A stretch of 52,971 bases of DNA, taken from positions 1 through 52,971 of the forward strand of contig JAEZTF010000005.1 in the NCBI GenBank assembly GCA_023443725.1, written 5' to 3'. The notes below the pieces were generated by a model. It was given only the letters and a program-made list of their open reading frames with translations. It was not told where the DNA came from and ran no database searches. Position numbers and translations under genes: made by a program. Shown here in pieces: positions 1-10,006 of the stretch. How positions within the stretch are numbered: position 1 is the stretch's first letter; every line of letters begins with the position of its first letter. Origin of the DNA: Candidatus Parcubacteria bacterium. Lineage in GTDB: Bacteria > Patescibacteriota > Microgenomatia > UBA12405.

Positions 1-653
1 CTACCGATGGTATTCATGATAATCTTACTACCACCGAGATAAGAAATATTTTGGATTTACAAAAAAGAAATGGGTCTTCAGAAATATCAAAATCAATTGT
101 CAATTCTTCTGTTCGTCGTAGTCAAGAAAGGAGTTTTCGTTCTAAAGCCGATGATATGACGGCTCTTGTTATTAAAATTGGAGAGAGTTCGACACCAACT
201 CCAAAAGAAGAAATATCATCGCCCCAGCCTTCACCAGATAGTTTTATTCCTCAAATTAATCAGGAAGTTAATGTCCAAAGAAGTAGTGGTCTTGTAGAGT
301 CTGGTTGGGTAATTAAGTTTATTAATAAAGATGGAATTGTTGTTCACAAAAAAGAAGAGAATGGAGTAATTAATATTAAAACTTTACCCTTTAATAGATT
401 AGAACGTTTCAATCGTCCAGCAAAACCAGATGATATCGTCACTGCCCAAGACTTCAACCAACTTCTATTTACTTTGAGTAGACTTGATGGAGTTCAAGGA
501 ACCGAACGTTTTTATTCAAGAGATTATTTAATTAATGCAATTCAAAAATATCTTAAAGGAGAAGCTAATTTAGAAAACATTCCTAGATCCAATGAATTAC
601 GTGATACCGTTCAAAGATTATTCAATAGTAAGAGAAACAAATCCAATAGATAG
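1..653 (+). CDS. PP2C-type protein phosphatase, C-terminal part with extension (5' partial)
   Basis: The reading frame is open from the left edge (codons starting at base 3) to the TAG at 651, so this is the end of a longer gene; the first in-frame start at 51 (TTG) is internal. The first visible residues read TDGIHDNLT, and about 40 residues later KADDMTALVIKI. These match the late acidic metal-site motifs of PP2C/Stp1 serine/threonine phosphatases (SDG-x-D and D-D-x-T). After the catalytic domain comes a Ser/Pro/Thr-rich linker and then about 110 residues I do not recognise (around VESGWVIKFINKDG and the helical C-terminus). By family, PP2C enzymes use two Mn/Mg ions to remove phosphate from Ser/Thr. 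The catalytic N-terminus is outside the window, so activity cannot be judged. Confidence 0.65.
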   Translation, partial: TDGIHDNLTTTEIRNILDLQKRNGSSEISKSIVNSSVRRSQERSFRSKADDMTALVIKIGESSTPTPKEEISSPQPSPDSFIPQINQEVNVQRSSGLVESGWVIKFINKDGIVVHKKEENGVINIKTLPFNRLERFNRPAKPDDIVTAQDFNQLLFTLSRLDGVQGTERFYSRDYLINAIQKYLKGEANLENIPRSNELRDTVQRLFNSKRNKSNR

Positions 654-674
654 TTTCAGTAAATTTTAAGACTC

Positions 675-702
675 TTGTAATCTTATAAAAAAGATATATA
701 AT
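675..702 (+). promoter_or_regulatory. Promoter of the giant surface protein gene
   Basis: TTGTAA (675-680), a 16-bp spacer and TATAAT (697-702). The predicted start of transcription is near 709, giving a leader of roughly 39 nt with no Shine-Dalgarno (the bases before ATG are TTTCTCTCT). This differs from most genes here, whose -10 box sits directly before the start codon. Confidence 0.55.
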
Positions 703-747
703 CCGGCCAGATTCCTATTTTTACAATTTAATTTTAAATTTCTCTCT

Positions 748-3700
748 ATGAGACATTTCGATATTGCAAGAAAGATTACTTCAATTCTTGCCAATTTGTC
801 CTTACTGCTCAATAGTTTTTTGCCTTTCGTATTAGCCATTCAACCTGTCAACGCTCAAAGCGTCGAAGACCTTAGTCCTACTCCCACTCCGGTCGAAATT
901 GTCGAAAATAGTCCTACCCCAACTCCAGAAATAGTTGTTGCTGAATCTCCAACTCCTAGTCCAGAAATTACACCTCAAGTCACTCCAGAAGTGACACCAG
1001 AAGTTGAAGTTACACCAGAAGTTACCCCAATAGTAGAACCGACCGTTACTCCAGAAAATAACCCATCATCAGAACCACAGAATAATGAAAGTCAAAATAA
1101 TAATTCTCCAGAAGTTACTCCTGAAGTTACACCAACCGTTTTACCAACAATTACTCCAACACCAAATCCTGTCGTTAAAGAAGTCGAACAAGTATGTCTT
1201 AACGATACTGATGCTATTCGTAACAGTGTTGAATTAGATTGGAATTATGATGCTACTAAAGATATTTATGAAACTCGAGAAAAAGTTCAACTCGGTGTTA
1301 AATATGTTTTCCCTCAAGATAACAAAATTACAGTTACTTTCAGTTGTTTACCAAAAGATGAACTTTTACGTTCTACTTTAAAAATAAAACGAGTTAAAAC
1401 TTCAGATCTTAAACTTCCAAATATCGAAAATGTCAGTGATTATGCTTATGACATTACTACCGATATGCGAGATGGTAGTTTTAAATATGATATTACTCTT
1501 CCAAAATTATCCGATTCTACAGCCAAAGTTTCTTATATCGAAAAATCACTCGAAGAAGCTACTTTAGTTCCAGTTGCTGCAAATGAAGTTAAATCTATCG
1601 AAAATCTCGAACAACAAACTGATTTAGTTAAAGCCACCGACGTCGACCATTTCACATTATTTATCGTCACTAATGGTGCAAAATTATCTGTTTCTGGAAG
1701 TTTTAATGGAGTTACCCAAGTTGCTGTTCTTCCAAGTACTTCAATAGAAGTCGATTTAACTGTTGAGAGAAGTCAAAATGGTGATAATAATAATTGGGAA
1801 TCAACTTCTTGGAGAATAGATAGTGGTTCTTGGAATTGTATTAATACTTCAGATAATTCTGATGGTCAAGGTACAGACACAGAATCTTTTAATATTACTG
1901 CTCCATCATCTATTGGTACTTATGATGTTAGTTTTAGAGCTCATCGAAATGATAGTTGTGGTGATGCTGGAATTAGTAATACTTTTACTTTAACTGATGG
2001 AATCATTGTAAGTAATAGTGGTTCATTGTTTATTCCACCTGTTTTACCAAACAATCCTTCTGATACTTACGCTTTTACTTCCACCGCAGGTGTTTGGACT
2101 AGTGTCTCTGGCGGCAGTAATGTCACTGGTGTAAATAGTAATGAAGTTCGATGGGGAACTACTAGTGGTGAAAAGAGCGGTTTACGTTTTGATGGTGCTG
2201 GTACTCAAAGTTTTAATGAAGGTGATACTTTTTATCTCGGTGCTTTAACTCATTTTAATTGGCCAATCCAAAATCCAGCTAGTGGAGCCACTCTACAAAT
2301 CACTCTTGATTTTGATCGACCAAATATTGCCAATCAAACTTTTTCTTATAATTTTAATATTGATGAAACTGTCAACAATGGAAATTGTCCTTATGGCGGT
2401 AGTGGTCAAAATTGTAATGACAAAATCACTTTTCCTGTAAGCTTTGGTCAATCCAGTTTTCAAATTGGCGATAAACTTTACACTTTAAGAATTAACGGTT
2501 TTGTCAATTCTTATCCAAGTGGAAGTCCAGTTTCTCAATTTATTACCGAAGAACAAAAAAATAATACTGCCTATTTAGTTGGTACTTTATCGTCTGTATT
2601 AGTTGCTGCTCCACAAATCAGTTTAGTTCAAAAATCTGTCAACGGTGATGACGCTGACTCTATTCCAGGTCCAACTCTTTATGTTGGTGACAACGCTAAT
2701 TTCACTTATGCTGTTCAAAATACTGGTAATGTCACTATGACTGGTGTCGTCGTCCACGATAGTATGGGAATTGCTGTTTCTTGTCCAAAAACAACTTTAA
2801 CTTCTGGTGAATCAATGACTTGTACTGGTAGTAGTACTGTGGTTGCTGGTCAATATACCAACACCGCTCATGTTCATGGCACATACAATAGTACCCAATA
2901 TACCAGTAATAATGAATCTGCTAATTACTTTGGAGTTGTTAATGCAGTTTGTGGTGATGGTGTTAAAAATCAAGTAAGTGAAGAATGTGATGACGGAAAT
3001 GATGACGACAATGATCTTTGTAGTAATTCATGCATAATTAGTCACAAAAAGATTACTCTTTGTCATGCTACTCCAGTTGAAACTGCTGCCAATGGTTGGA
3101 CTGCAATAACTATAGATGATGACGGTATCGAGGGCGAAGCTCATGATTCAAATCACGGAGCTGATATTATTCCAGCTTTTAATTATTATAAAAATGGAAC
3201 ATTCTACAGTTACACTGGTAAAAATTTAAATACCACTTTCTTTGGTCTTACTGGACAACAAATACTTAATAATGGTTGTCAAATTGGTTCTACTCTTAAA
3301 ATTGTAAAAATTGTCGATAATACTGGTGGTGGTAATAAGTCAGTCACCGACTTTAAATTTTCTTTAAATGGCGCTGCTTATACTAACTTTGGGATTGGTG
3401 GCAGTAACACATTTAACGTTAAAGTAGGTGATACTTATTCTGTAACCGAAAGTACCGAATTTAGTAATAATTATAGTGTTTCTTTTGATAACTGTTCTGG
3501 AACAATTGACTCTACTCAAGAAATTTGTACTATTACTAATACCTATAAACCAATTTGCGGTGATGGTGTCAGATATGGATCTGAAGAATGTGATGATGGC
3601 AATTTAGTCAATAACGATGCTTGTACTAATACTTGTAAAAATCCAACTTGTGGTGATGGTTTTGTTACTCTTAATGAAGAATGTGATTTAGGTTCTGGTA

Positions 3701-6700
3701 ATGCACTTAGTTGCGACGCTCCATATGGTGGTAGTTGTTCCTATTGTAGAGTTGGTACTTGCGAAACAAATACAATCTCTGGACCTCGATGTGGTGATGA
3801 AAATATAGACACATCTTTTGGTGAAGTTTGTGATGATGGTAACACTGCTAATGGTGACGGTTGTAGTTCTATATGTAAATTTGAACCAGGCACTATTACT
3901 TTTATCAAAAATGCCATTCCGGATGATAATCAATCATTCCACTTTGTTTATGGATCAAATGACTATCCTATTGGTGACTTTGATCTAATTGATGATAATA
4001 ATGGTGATAACAGTCAAACAGTTACCTTTAATTCAATTCCATCTGGTACTTATTCTTGGACTGAATCAAATACTTCTGGTTGGGATTTAACCAGTATTTC
4101 TTGTGATGATTCTGACAGTAATTGGAATTTAAGAACTAAGTCAGTCAATGTGGTTTTATCTCCTGCCGAGCATGTAACTTGTACTATTACCAACACTAAA
4201 CATGCCAAGTTAACCGTTATCAAACAAGTCGATACTAATAACGATGGTGTAATTGAAAACCAAAATGCTACTGATTGGACTTGGGATATCAAAAATGGTG
4301 ATCAAAATATTGCTACTGGTCAAACAAAAGAATTAGTTGCTGGTTCGTATACTATTTCTGAAGATCAAAAAGATGCTTACCGTCTAAAACAATGGACTTG
4401 TTCCAATAATACTAGCGGTACTACCAATTCTATTGGTGTCACTTTAAATCCTGGTGATGATATCACTTGTACTATTACAAATACCCGAAAAACCGGTAAT
4501 ATCAAAGTTTGTAAGGTTGTATTAGATGGTAATGGAAATATCGTCGATGGTTCTGTTTTATCAAACAATACTTTTAGTATTTCGGGTTTAAATCAATCTA
4601 CTTCTCAAGGTACTCCAGCTGGAGTTATTGGTACAACTACCTTTGTTACTCCATTAAGTTATTCTGAAAAATTATTCGGCTCAGAAGCAGACAATGCTGT
4701 TTGTACTACTTATGAAAATCTTATTCCAGGAAACTATTATTATGGACAAGAATCTCTTCCAGAAGAATTTTGGGGTATTCCAAAATACAACGATGGCGTT
4801 GTTAGTCAAAATAATTTAAACGATCATTTTTATGAATACAGTGGTCAACTTTTTGATGCTGACCCTTCTAATGATGGTCAACGTCAAACATCTTCTGATG
4901 GTCATATAGTTTTAGCAGCTGATCAAACTCGTACTCTTATTGTTGTCAATCAATATCAGTATGCCAAACTAAATGTCACCAAATTTAACGACTTTGATGG
5001 CGATGGTTATCAAGATCAAGATGAAGAAAATTTATCTGATTGGACCATAAATCTAACCAACCAACCTTCTGCTGTTACCAATTCTAATGGTTTAGTTACT
5101 TTTACTGACATTACTCCAACCAACTACACTCTTAGTGAAACACTCAAAGATGGCTGGATGCAAACCAATATAATTTGTGATGGAGAAGAAAGTATTGATA
5201 ACGATAATTCTCATCAAATTACCCTTACTGCTGGCCAAACTTTAAATTGTAAAATTGGTAACCGCCAATTAGGTAAAGTTACTGTTACTAAATTTAATGA
5301 TTTAAATGGTAACGGTCAAAAAGATGAGGGAGAAAATAACTTACCAAATTGGACCATCAATCTAACCAATCAAACATCACAAAATACTAATGAAAGTGGA
5401 CAAGTAGTCTTTAACAACTTAGTTCCAGGTAATTACGACTTAAGTGAAAATGTTCAATCAGAAAATGGTTGGAAACAAACCAATATTTACTGTGAAGACA
5501 GTGGTGATGGTGTCAAAATAACAGCTCCAGGTGAAGCTTATGGTCACCATGGTGCATGTAGTGGTTGGAATAGTTGTGGTAATGCTGCTACATGTGCTCT
5601 TTGGGCCTGTGAATCAAAAGGATATACTAATTTAGTTTCTTATGGCGCTTCTAAAAAATGTCCAGAATTTGGAAAATGTAATTTATTTTATTCCAGAGGT
5701 AGTGTTCAAACAGATTGGGGTAACGGTGCTGGTTGGTGTACAAATATAATGGGTGTTACCGATATCGTCTGTAGTAATGGTTCTGGATCAGGTGACTATT
5801 ACAACAACGGTAATGTGTCAGGTAATCATCTAACTATTAACCCAGGCCAAAACAAAGTTTGTTATATCGGAAATCAACGTCTCGAACCAAAAACTACTAT
5901 TACCAAATCTAATAATAGTGGTGGAGTCGAAATCACTCCTGGCGGATCAGTAGAATATTCTATCAATGTTGGTTTTACTGATAATAGTGTTAACAACTTA
6001 AAAGTTACTGATCTTTTAAGTAATGGTTTTAAATATAAAGTCGGTTCATACAAAGTTTATAAAAATGGTACTGATGTTACTGCTCAAGTGACTGAACCTC
6101 AATATCATTCACCTGGTGTTTGGGATTTATCAGCTCTTGGAATATTAACCCCATCAGACACCATTAAATTGGTTTACACTGCCGATATTTCTACCGATCA
6201 ACAGGCTGGTAAATATGCTGATCTTGCTTGGTCAATTGCCAATTACTCCTACGATTCCAACAAAACTGTATTAGCTTTAGCTGGAAGCGAAGGTCATGTT
6301 GATACCAACTTTGTCGGTACCCAAGTTCTTGTTGGTGGTAATTACCAAAACTCAGTTTCGGCTGAAGTTAAACAAGAAAACCATGTTACTGGTCAAGTTC
6401 TCGGTGCTTCCACTGAACTTCCAGGCACTGGTGCTGCCACTATTTGGATGATAATTAGTGGACTTTTAGGACTAATTGGTTTTAGTCTTTTAAAATTTAA
6501 TAAAAAAACTATGTTAACTATTTTATTAACCTTATTAAGCTTTGGCTTAATTATTAGTCCAGTTAGAGCCGAAAGTAATATTTCAGTTCGACTTGAAGAA
6601 CCAAAATCTCCAACCAGAACTAAAGAATTAGAATTAAAATTTGTTGCTTTAGATCTTTCAGGTTCAAACAATCAATTAATCGCCAAATGTTTTAAGAAAA

Positions 6701-7464
6701 ATATTGCTCTAGATTCTGATTTTATTCAATTCGGATCAGATATTATTTTGTCTGCTGGTGGCAATGCATCACATTGTTCTCTTGCTTCAGCTATAACTGA
6801 TGCAGGATCTTATCAATTTAAGGTCGAAGTTGAAGGTGTAAGAAGTGATATTATTGCTTCTCTCGATTACAATACTTCATCTCCAGGTACTCCAATTGAT
6901 TATCGTAAAGAACAAATCAATAGTTGTGATTTCAAAATTCACTTCAAAACTGCCGATGATAGCGGTAAAACAGTCAAAGTAGAATTATATCGATCAACCG
7001 ATTCCAATTTTTCTGCCAACAACGAATCATTAGTCGTTTCTACTGATATTGGTTCCAATCAAGAAAAAGATATTTGGAATAATGTTCCAGATTGTTCCAA
7101 GACTTATTACTATGCTTTAAGAGCTTTTGATAGTGCTGGTAATGGTTCAGGTTTAGTTGGTGATAAAGTTTATACAACTATTACCGATGGTACTACTACA
7201 GTTACTTCCACCACTACTAATTCAGGTGCAATTCCAGTTAGTGGCACTGTAATTCCAAAAGAAGGTGAAGGTGATCAAGTTGATCCAGATACCTCTTCAG
7301 AAGAGGGAACTGGACAAGTTCTTGGTACTAGAACGGTAGTAAAAGATTTCTTTTCTCGACATCCAATTACTACAATCCTAATTGCAGTTTTGATATTAGG
7401 TATAATCATTTATGCCTTCAAAAAAATCAGAAAAGGTAAAAAGATTGTCAAAAAGACAAAATAA
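748..7464 (+). CDS. Giant secreted multidomain surface protein with internal LPGTG sorting signal (apparent two-protein fusion)
   Basis: A 2238-residue cell-surface protein. A signal peptide (about 1-36, ending VNA) is followed by a Thr-Pro-rich linker (about 43-145) and beta-rich regions. Then come three Cys-rich DUF4215-like repeats (CGDG...EECDDGN; about 735-1047), prealbumin/SpaA-like modules ending CTITNT, and two SdrD_B-like repeats (about 1406-1715, KFNDxxGxG). The second SdrD_B repeat is interrupted by about 100 residues with eight cysteines. A DUF11-like module follows (about 1718-1840). LPGTG at 1891-1895, a hydrophobic segment and KFNKK form a complete sortase signal, yet the frame continues. 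Met1922 opens what looks like a second signal peptide (ending VRA), then about 300 residues of fibronectin-like domain, a second GQVLG motif, and a C-terminal membrane helix with a Lys-rich tail. The sortase gene overlaps the 3' end, so the pair is likely enzyme and substrate. Probable role is adhesion; this is inferred. Confidence 0.85.
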   Translation: MRHFDIARKITSILANLSLLLNSFLPFVLAIQPVNAQSVEDLSPTPTPVEIVENSPTPTPEIVVAESPTPSPEITPQVTPEVTPEVEVTPEVTPIVEPTVTPENNPSSEPQNNESQNNNSPEVTPEVTPTVLPTITPTPNPVVKEVEQVCLNDTDAIRNSVELDWNYDATKDIYETREKVQLGVKYVFPQDNKITVTFSCLPKDELLRSTLKIKRVKTSDLKLPNIENVSDYAYDITTDMRDGSFKYDITLPKLSDSTAKVSYIEKSLEEATLVPVAANEVKSIENLEQQTDLVKATDVDHFTLFIVTNGAKLSVSGSFNGVTQVAVLPSTSIEVDLTVERSQNGDNNNWESTSWRIDSGSWNCINTSDNSDGQGTDTESFNITAPSSIGTYDVSFRAHRNDSCGDAGISNTFTLTDGIIVSNSGSLFIPPVLPNNPSDTYAFTSTAGVWTSVSGGSNVTGVNSNEVRWGTTSGEKSGLRFDGAGTQSFNEGDTFYLGALTHFNWPIQNPASGATLQITLDFDRPNIANQTFSYNFNIDETVNNGNCPYGGSGQNCNDKITFPVSFGQSSFQIGDKLYTLRINGFVNSYPSGSPVSQFITEEQKNNTAYLVGTLSSVLVAAPQISLVQKSVNGDDADSIPGPTLYVGDNANFTYAVQNTGNVTMTGVVVHDSMGIAVSCPKTTLTSGESMTCTGSSTVVAGQYTNTAHVHGTYNSTQYTSNNESANYFGVVNAVCGDGVKNQVSEECDDGNDDDNDLCSNSCIISHKKITLCHATPVETAANGWTAITIDDDGIEGEAHDSNHGADIIPAFNYYKNGTFYSYTGKNLNTTFFGLTGQQILNNGCQIGSTLKIVKIVDNTGGGNKSVTDFKFSLNGAAYTNFGIGGSNTFNVKVGDTYSVTESTEFSNNYSVSFDNCSGTIDSTQEICTITNTYKPICGDGVRYGSEECDDGNLVNNDACTNTCKNPTCGDGFVTLNEECDLGSGNALSCDAPYGGSCSYCRVGTCETNTISGPRCGDENIDTSFGEVCDDGNTANGDGCSSICKFEPGTITFIKNAIPDDNQSFHFVYGSNDYPIGDFDLIDDNNGDNSQTVTFNSIPSGTYSWTESNTSGWDLTSISCDDSDSNWNLRTKSVNVVLSPAEHVTCTITNTKHAKLTVIKQVDTNNDGVIENQNATDWTWDIKNGDQNIATGQTKELVAGSYTISEDQKDAYRLKQWTCSNNTSGTTNSIGVTLNPGDDITCTITNTRKTGNIKVCKVVLDGNGNIVDGSVLSNNTFSISGLNQSTSQGTPAGVIGTTTFVTPLSYSEKLFGSEADNAVCTTYENLIPGNYYYGQESLPEEFWGIPKYNDGVVSQNNLNDHFYEYSGQLFDADPSNDGQRQTSSDGHIVLAADQTRTLIVVNQYQYAKLNVTKFNDFDGDGYQDQDEENLSDWTINLTNQPSAVTNSNGLVTFTDITPTNYTLSETLKDGWMQTNIICDGEESIDNDNSHQITLTAGQTLNCKIGNRQLGKVTVTKFNDLNGNGQKDEGENNLPNWTINLTNQTSQNTNESGQVVFNNLVPGNYDLSENVQSENGWKQTNIYCEDSGDGVKITAPGEAYGHHGACSGWNSCGNAATCALWACESKGYTNLVSYGASKKCPEFGKCNLFYSRGSVQTDWGNGAGWCTNIMGVTDIVCSNGSGSGDYYNNGNVSGNHLTINPGQNKVCYIGNQRLEPKTTITKSNNSGGVEITPGGSVEYSINVGFTDNSVNNLKVTDLLSNGFKYKVGSYKVYKNGTDVTAQVTEPQYHSPGVWDLSALGILTPSDTIKLVYTADISTDQQAGKYADLAWSIANYSYDSNKTVLALAGSEGHVDTNFVGTQVLVGGNYQNSVSAEVKQENHVTGQVLGASTELPGTGAATIWMIISGLLGLIGFSLLKFNKKTMLTILLTLLSFGLIISPVRAESNISVRLEEPKSPTRTKELELKFVALDLSGSNNQLIAKCFKKNIALDSDFIQFGSDIILSAGGNASHCSLASAITDAGSYQFKVEVEGVRSDIIASLDYNTSSPGTPIDYRKEQINSCDFKIHFKTADDSGKTVKVELYRSTDSNFSANNESLVVSTDIGSNQEKDIWNNVPDCSKTYYYALRAFDSAGNGSGLVGDKVYTTITDGTTTVTSTTTNSGAIPVSGTVIPKEGEGDQVDPDTSSEEGTGQVLGTRTVVKDFFSRHPITTILIAVLILGIIIYAFKKIRKGKKIVKKTK

Positions 7465-8044
7465 AAAATCATTTTCTTGGTTTATCTTTGTTGGTATTAG
7501 TTTGATTTTATTATCTCTTTTAATTCCGGCCAGAACTTTTGCTCCAGTAATCAAATCAGAAATAGAATATCAGACAAATAAAAACAAAGTATTAGATTTA
7601 ACTCCAGTAAATACTGATTTTTCTATTGTCATTCCTAAAATTAATGCCAACACTAAAGTTGTTCAAAATGTTGATCCTTACAATTCTTCGGTTTATCAAT
7701 ATGCTCTCACCAAAGGTGTGGCTCATGCTTTAGGTACTGCCACCCCAGATGTCTTTGGTAACACATTTATTTTTGCCCATTCTGCTGGCAATTGGTATCA
7801 AGCCAATCAATACAATGCCGTTTTTTATTTACTCAATAAGTTAGTTAATGAAGATCAAATTTTTATTTATTATCAAAATAAAAAATATACTTATTTGGTT
7901 AAAGAATTAAAATTTGTTGCACCAACTGAAATTAAATTTATGAATCAAGATTTATCTAAACATCAATTAACCTTAATGACTTGTTGGCCACCAGGTACTA
8001 CACTTAAAAGATTAGTAGTTATTGCCGAACTTCAAAATGACTAA
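7412..8044 (+). CDS. Sortase (class E/F-like transpeptidase)
   Basis: A 210-residue membrane-anchored sortase. A basic N-terminus is followed by one membrane helix (about 21-40) and the sortase beta-barrel. Catalytic residues can be placed: His123 in FIFAHSAG, Cys191 in TLMTCWPP and Arg200 in TTLKRLVV, the usual His-Cys-Arg triad. By family it cleaves LPxTG-like signals between Thr and Gly and joins the protein to an envelope nucleophile. The ATG lies inside the 3' end of the surface-protein gene (53-bp overlap), and the next gene overlaps its stop, so the three are probably co-translated. The obvious substrates are the LPGTG protein upstream and the VPTTG protein at 25728. What the acceptor is in this cell is unknown. 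The class is uncertain; the fold and triad are clear. Confidence 0.9.
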   Translation: MPSKKSEKVKRLSKRQNKKSFSWFIFVGISLILLSLLIPARTFAPVIKSEIEYQTNKNKVLDLTPVNTDFSIVIPKINANTKVVQNVDPYNSSVYQYALTKGVAHALGTATPDVFGNTFIFAHSAGNWYQANQYNAVFYLLNKLVNEDQIFIYYQNKKYTYLVKELKFVAPTEIKFMNQDLSKHQLTLMTCWPPGTTLKRLVVIAELQND

Positions 8045-8789
8045 TCTTCATCCAGTTCATCAAAAAATTTTAAAAGAAATTTCTCAAATTAAATCAGCTT
8101 CTACTCCAGAAAATATAAATTTTGGTCAAAGATATGTGGGTACCAACAAACCATATCATGGTTTTACTAGTAAACAAATTTCTGCAATTGCCAAAAAAAT
8201 CTTTAAAGAAAATCAATTAAATTCTGATGAAATTATTAAACTTCTCAATTCTCTTTATCAATATGGCTCCAGTTATACTGAAATAGTTATTGGTCCAACT
8301 ATTTTATCTTTTTCGCTCCAAGCCTTAAAAAATTTTGATCCCAAAAATTTAGATTTATGGCTAAATTACACCTGTGGTTGGGCAGAAGATGATGTTCTTT
8401 GTCAGTCAATTTTTACTGCTGAAAATGTTTTAGCTAAATGGTCTGAATGGGCCAAAATTCTCAAAAAATTCAATCAAGATTCAAATATTAACAAACGTCG
8501 AGCTAGTTTAGTTTTATTGACCAAATCAGTTCGTCAATCAGACGATCCAAAACTTTCCAAATTAGCTTTTGAAAATATAGAAAAACTAAAAGGGGAGACA
8601 GATATTTTAATCACCAAGGCCGTTTCTTGGTTACTTCGTTCCTTAATTACTTTTCACAAAGATGAAGTTCTAAAATATTTAGAAGATAATAAAGATTCTT
8701 TGCCAAAAATTGCTTACCGTGAAGCTCTTTCCAAAGCCCTCACCGGCCGCAAGTACAACAATTCTAAAAAGCTAAAAGCTACTAGCTAA
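8037..8789 (+). CDS. DNA alkylation repair protein, AlkD-like HEAT-repeat
   Basis: About 250 residues, all helical, matching the DNA alkylation repair family (AlkC/AlkD-like HEAT repeats). Characteristic stretches are RYVGTNKPYHGF near the N-terminus, LWLNYTCGWAEDD in the middle, and WLLRSLITFHKDEV near the end. AlkD glycosylases excise positively charged N3/N7-alkyl purines without flipping the base; whether this paralogue is an active glycosylase cannot be decided by eye. I chose the ATG at 8037, which overlaps the sortase stop, over the TTG at 8022. The gene ends in a short Lys/Ser/Thr tail encoded by a GCTACTAGCTA-type repetitive stretch. Confidence 0.7.
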   Translation: MTNLHPVHQKILKEISQIKSASTPENINFGQRYVGTNKPYHGFTSKQISAIAKKIFKENQLNSDEIIKLLNSLYQYGSSYTEIVIGPTILSFSLQALKNFDPKNLDLWLNYTCGWAEDDVLCQSIFTAENVLAKWSEWAKILKKFNQDSNINKRRASLVLLTKSVRQSDDPKLSKLAFENIEKLKGETDILITKAVSWLLRSLITFHKDEVLKYLEDNKDSLPKIAYREALSKALTGRKYNNSKKLKATS

Positions 8790-8797
8790 ACGCTAAC

Positions 8798-10006
8798 TTA
8801 GTATCTACTTTCCACAAACGTCAAAGCATAACCCTTGGCATTAGCTCGGCCAGTTCGACCAATTCGATGAATATAATCTTCGTAATTATTTGGTTTATCA
8901 AAATTAATTACATGAGTAATATCAGCTACATCAAGTCCTCGAGCTGCCACATCAGTTGCCACTAATACGTTAATGACATTTTCTTTAAACATTCTCAACA
9001 CATTTTGTCTTTTTTGTTGAGTTTTATTACCATGAAGAGATCCAGCTCTAAAACCGATATCAATCAAATTATTGGATACATTTTCCACCATTCTTTTTGT
9101 AGCTCCAAAAATCAAAACTTTCTTAAATTCTTCTTGTCTTAAAAGTTTAATCAAAACTTCTTGTTTATTATTTCGATTTACTATCACCACATTTTGCTCA
9201 ACATGGTCCGAAGTGTTTTGAGCTTTAATTGAAACTTTAACTGGATTATTTAAAAAAGAATCTGCCAAACCTTCCATTTTCCTATCCATTGTGGCTGAAA
9301 AAAATAAAGTTTGTCTATTGCTAGGAATTTTTTCTACAATCCATCGAATATCATTTATAAAACCCATATCCAACATTCGATCAACTTCGTCCAAAACTAA
9401 AGTTTCCATTCTAGAAAAATCAATAATTCTTCGATTAGCTAAATCTTTAATTCTTCCTGGAGTTCCAACAATTATATGTGGATCTCTTCTAATATCTCTT
9501 ATTTGTTCTTGCAAAAAAGCACCACCAATAGCCAAAGCCACGTAAACTTTTAGATCAAAAGTAAATGATCTAATTTCTTGTCTTATTTGCATCGCCAACT
9601 CACGAGTTGGAGCCAAAATAAGGACTCTTTTATTTGGATTTTTTATAATTTGATCAATTAACGGCAGGGCAAAAGCAGCTGTTTTACCAGTACCTGTACT
9701 AGCAATTCCCAATACATCTTGTCCTGAAATTACATAAGAAATCACTTGGTCTTGAATTTGAGTAGGTTTAGAATAGCCCTTATTTTTGATATTTTTTAAC
9801 AAAATTGGATCAAAATCAAAATCTTCAAATTTATTTTGGACTTCTGCTTCTTCAATAGTAACTATTTCACAAGCCTTTTTAATAAACAATGAAGTATCCA
9901 AATTTTCCCCAAATCTTCTTGGTTTTTGATTATTTCTAAACCTTGGTCTTGGAGCATTAAAATTTCTAAATCTTCGTCCATATGACGAGTTTTTATCGTT
10001 ATACAT
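8798..10006 (-). CDS. DEAD-box ATP-dependent RNA helicase
   Basis: 402 residues with the complete superfamily-2 DEAD-box core. Motif I is ASTGTGKT (102-109), followed by APTRELAMQ, TPGRI, motif II DEVD (206-209), SAT (237-239), ATDVAARGLDV and HRIGRTGR. Motif II is DEVD instead of DEAD; the catalytic Asp-Glu pair is kept. A basic Arg/Asn/Phe-rich N-terminal tail (about 35 residues) probably binds RNA, and there is almost no C-terminal extension. Such helicases remodel mRNA or ribosome-assembly intermediates and are often cold-induced. I start at the ATG at 10006, not the TTG at 10030. The longer start would run through a 13-bp hairpin, which instead sits directly before the ATG and looks regulatory. 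The gene is convergent with the AlkD-like gene. Confidence 0.92.
   Translation of the reverse strand: MYNDKNSSYGRRFRNFNAPRPRFRNNQKPRRFGENLDTSLFIKKACEIVTIEEAEVQNKFEDFDFDPILLKNIKNKGYSKPTQIQDQVISYVISGQDVLGIASTGTGKTAAFALPLIDQIIKNPNKRVLILAPTRELAMQIRQEIRSFTFDLKVYVALAIGGAFLQEQIRDIRRDPHIIVGTPGRIKDLANRRIIDFSRMETLVLDEVDRMLDMGFINDIRWIVEKIPSNRQTLFFSATMDRKMEGLADSFLNNPVKVSIKAQNTSDHVEQNVVIVNRNNKQEVLIKLLRQEEFKKVLIFGATKRMVENVSNNLIDIGFRAGSLHGNKTQQKRQNVLRMFKENVINVLVATDVAARGLDVADITHVINFDKPNNYEDYIHRIGRTGRANAKGYALTFVESRY

Noticed and set aside
880..1180. Repetitive ACTCCAGAAGTTACT-type sequence, possible tandem repeat or CRISPR-like array
   Set aside because: It is the coding sequence of a Thr-Pro-Glu-Val linker in the surface protein; units vary and there are no spacers.
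6393..6671. Antisense open frame across the LPGTG region
   Set aside because: Mirror of a real coding strand with poor composition and no start signal.
748..7464. Alternative genetic code with UGA as glycine, known in some Patescibacteria
   Set aside because: UGA acts as the stop of gatA, pilN and the DUF559 gene at the expected lengths, so the standard code applies.
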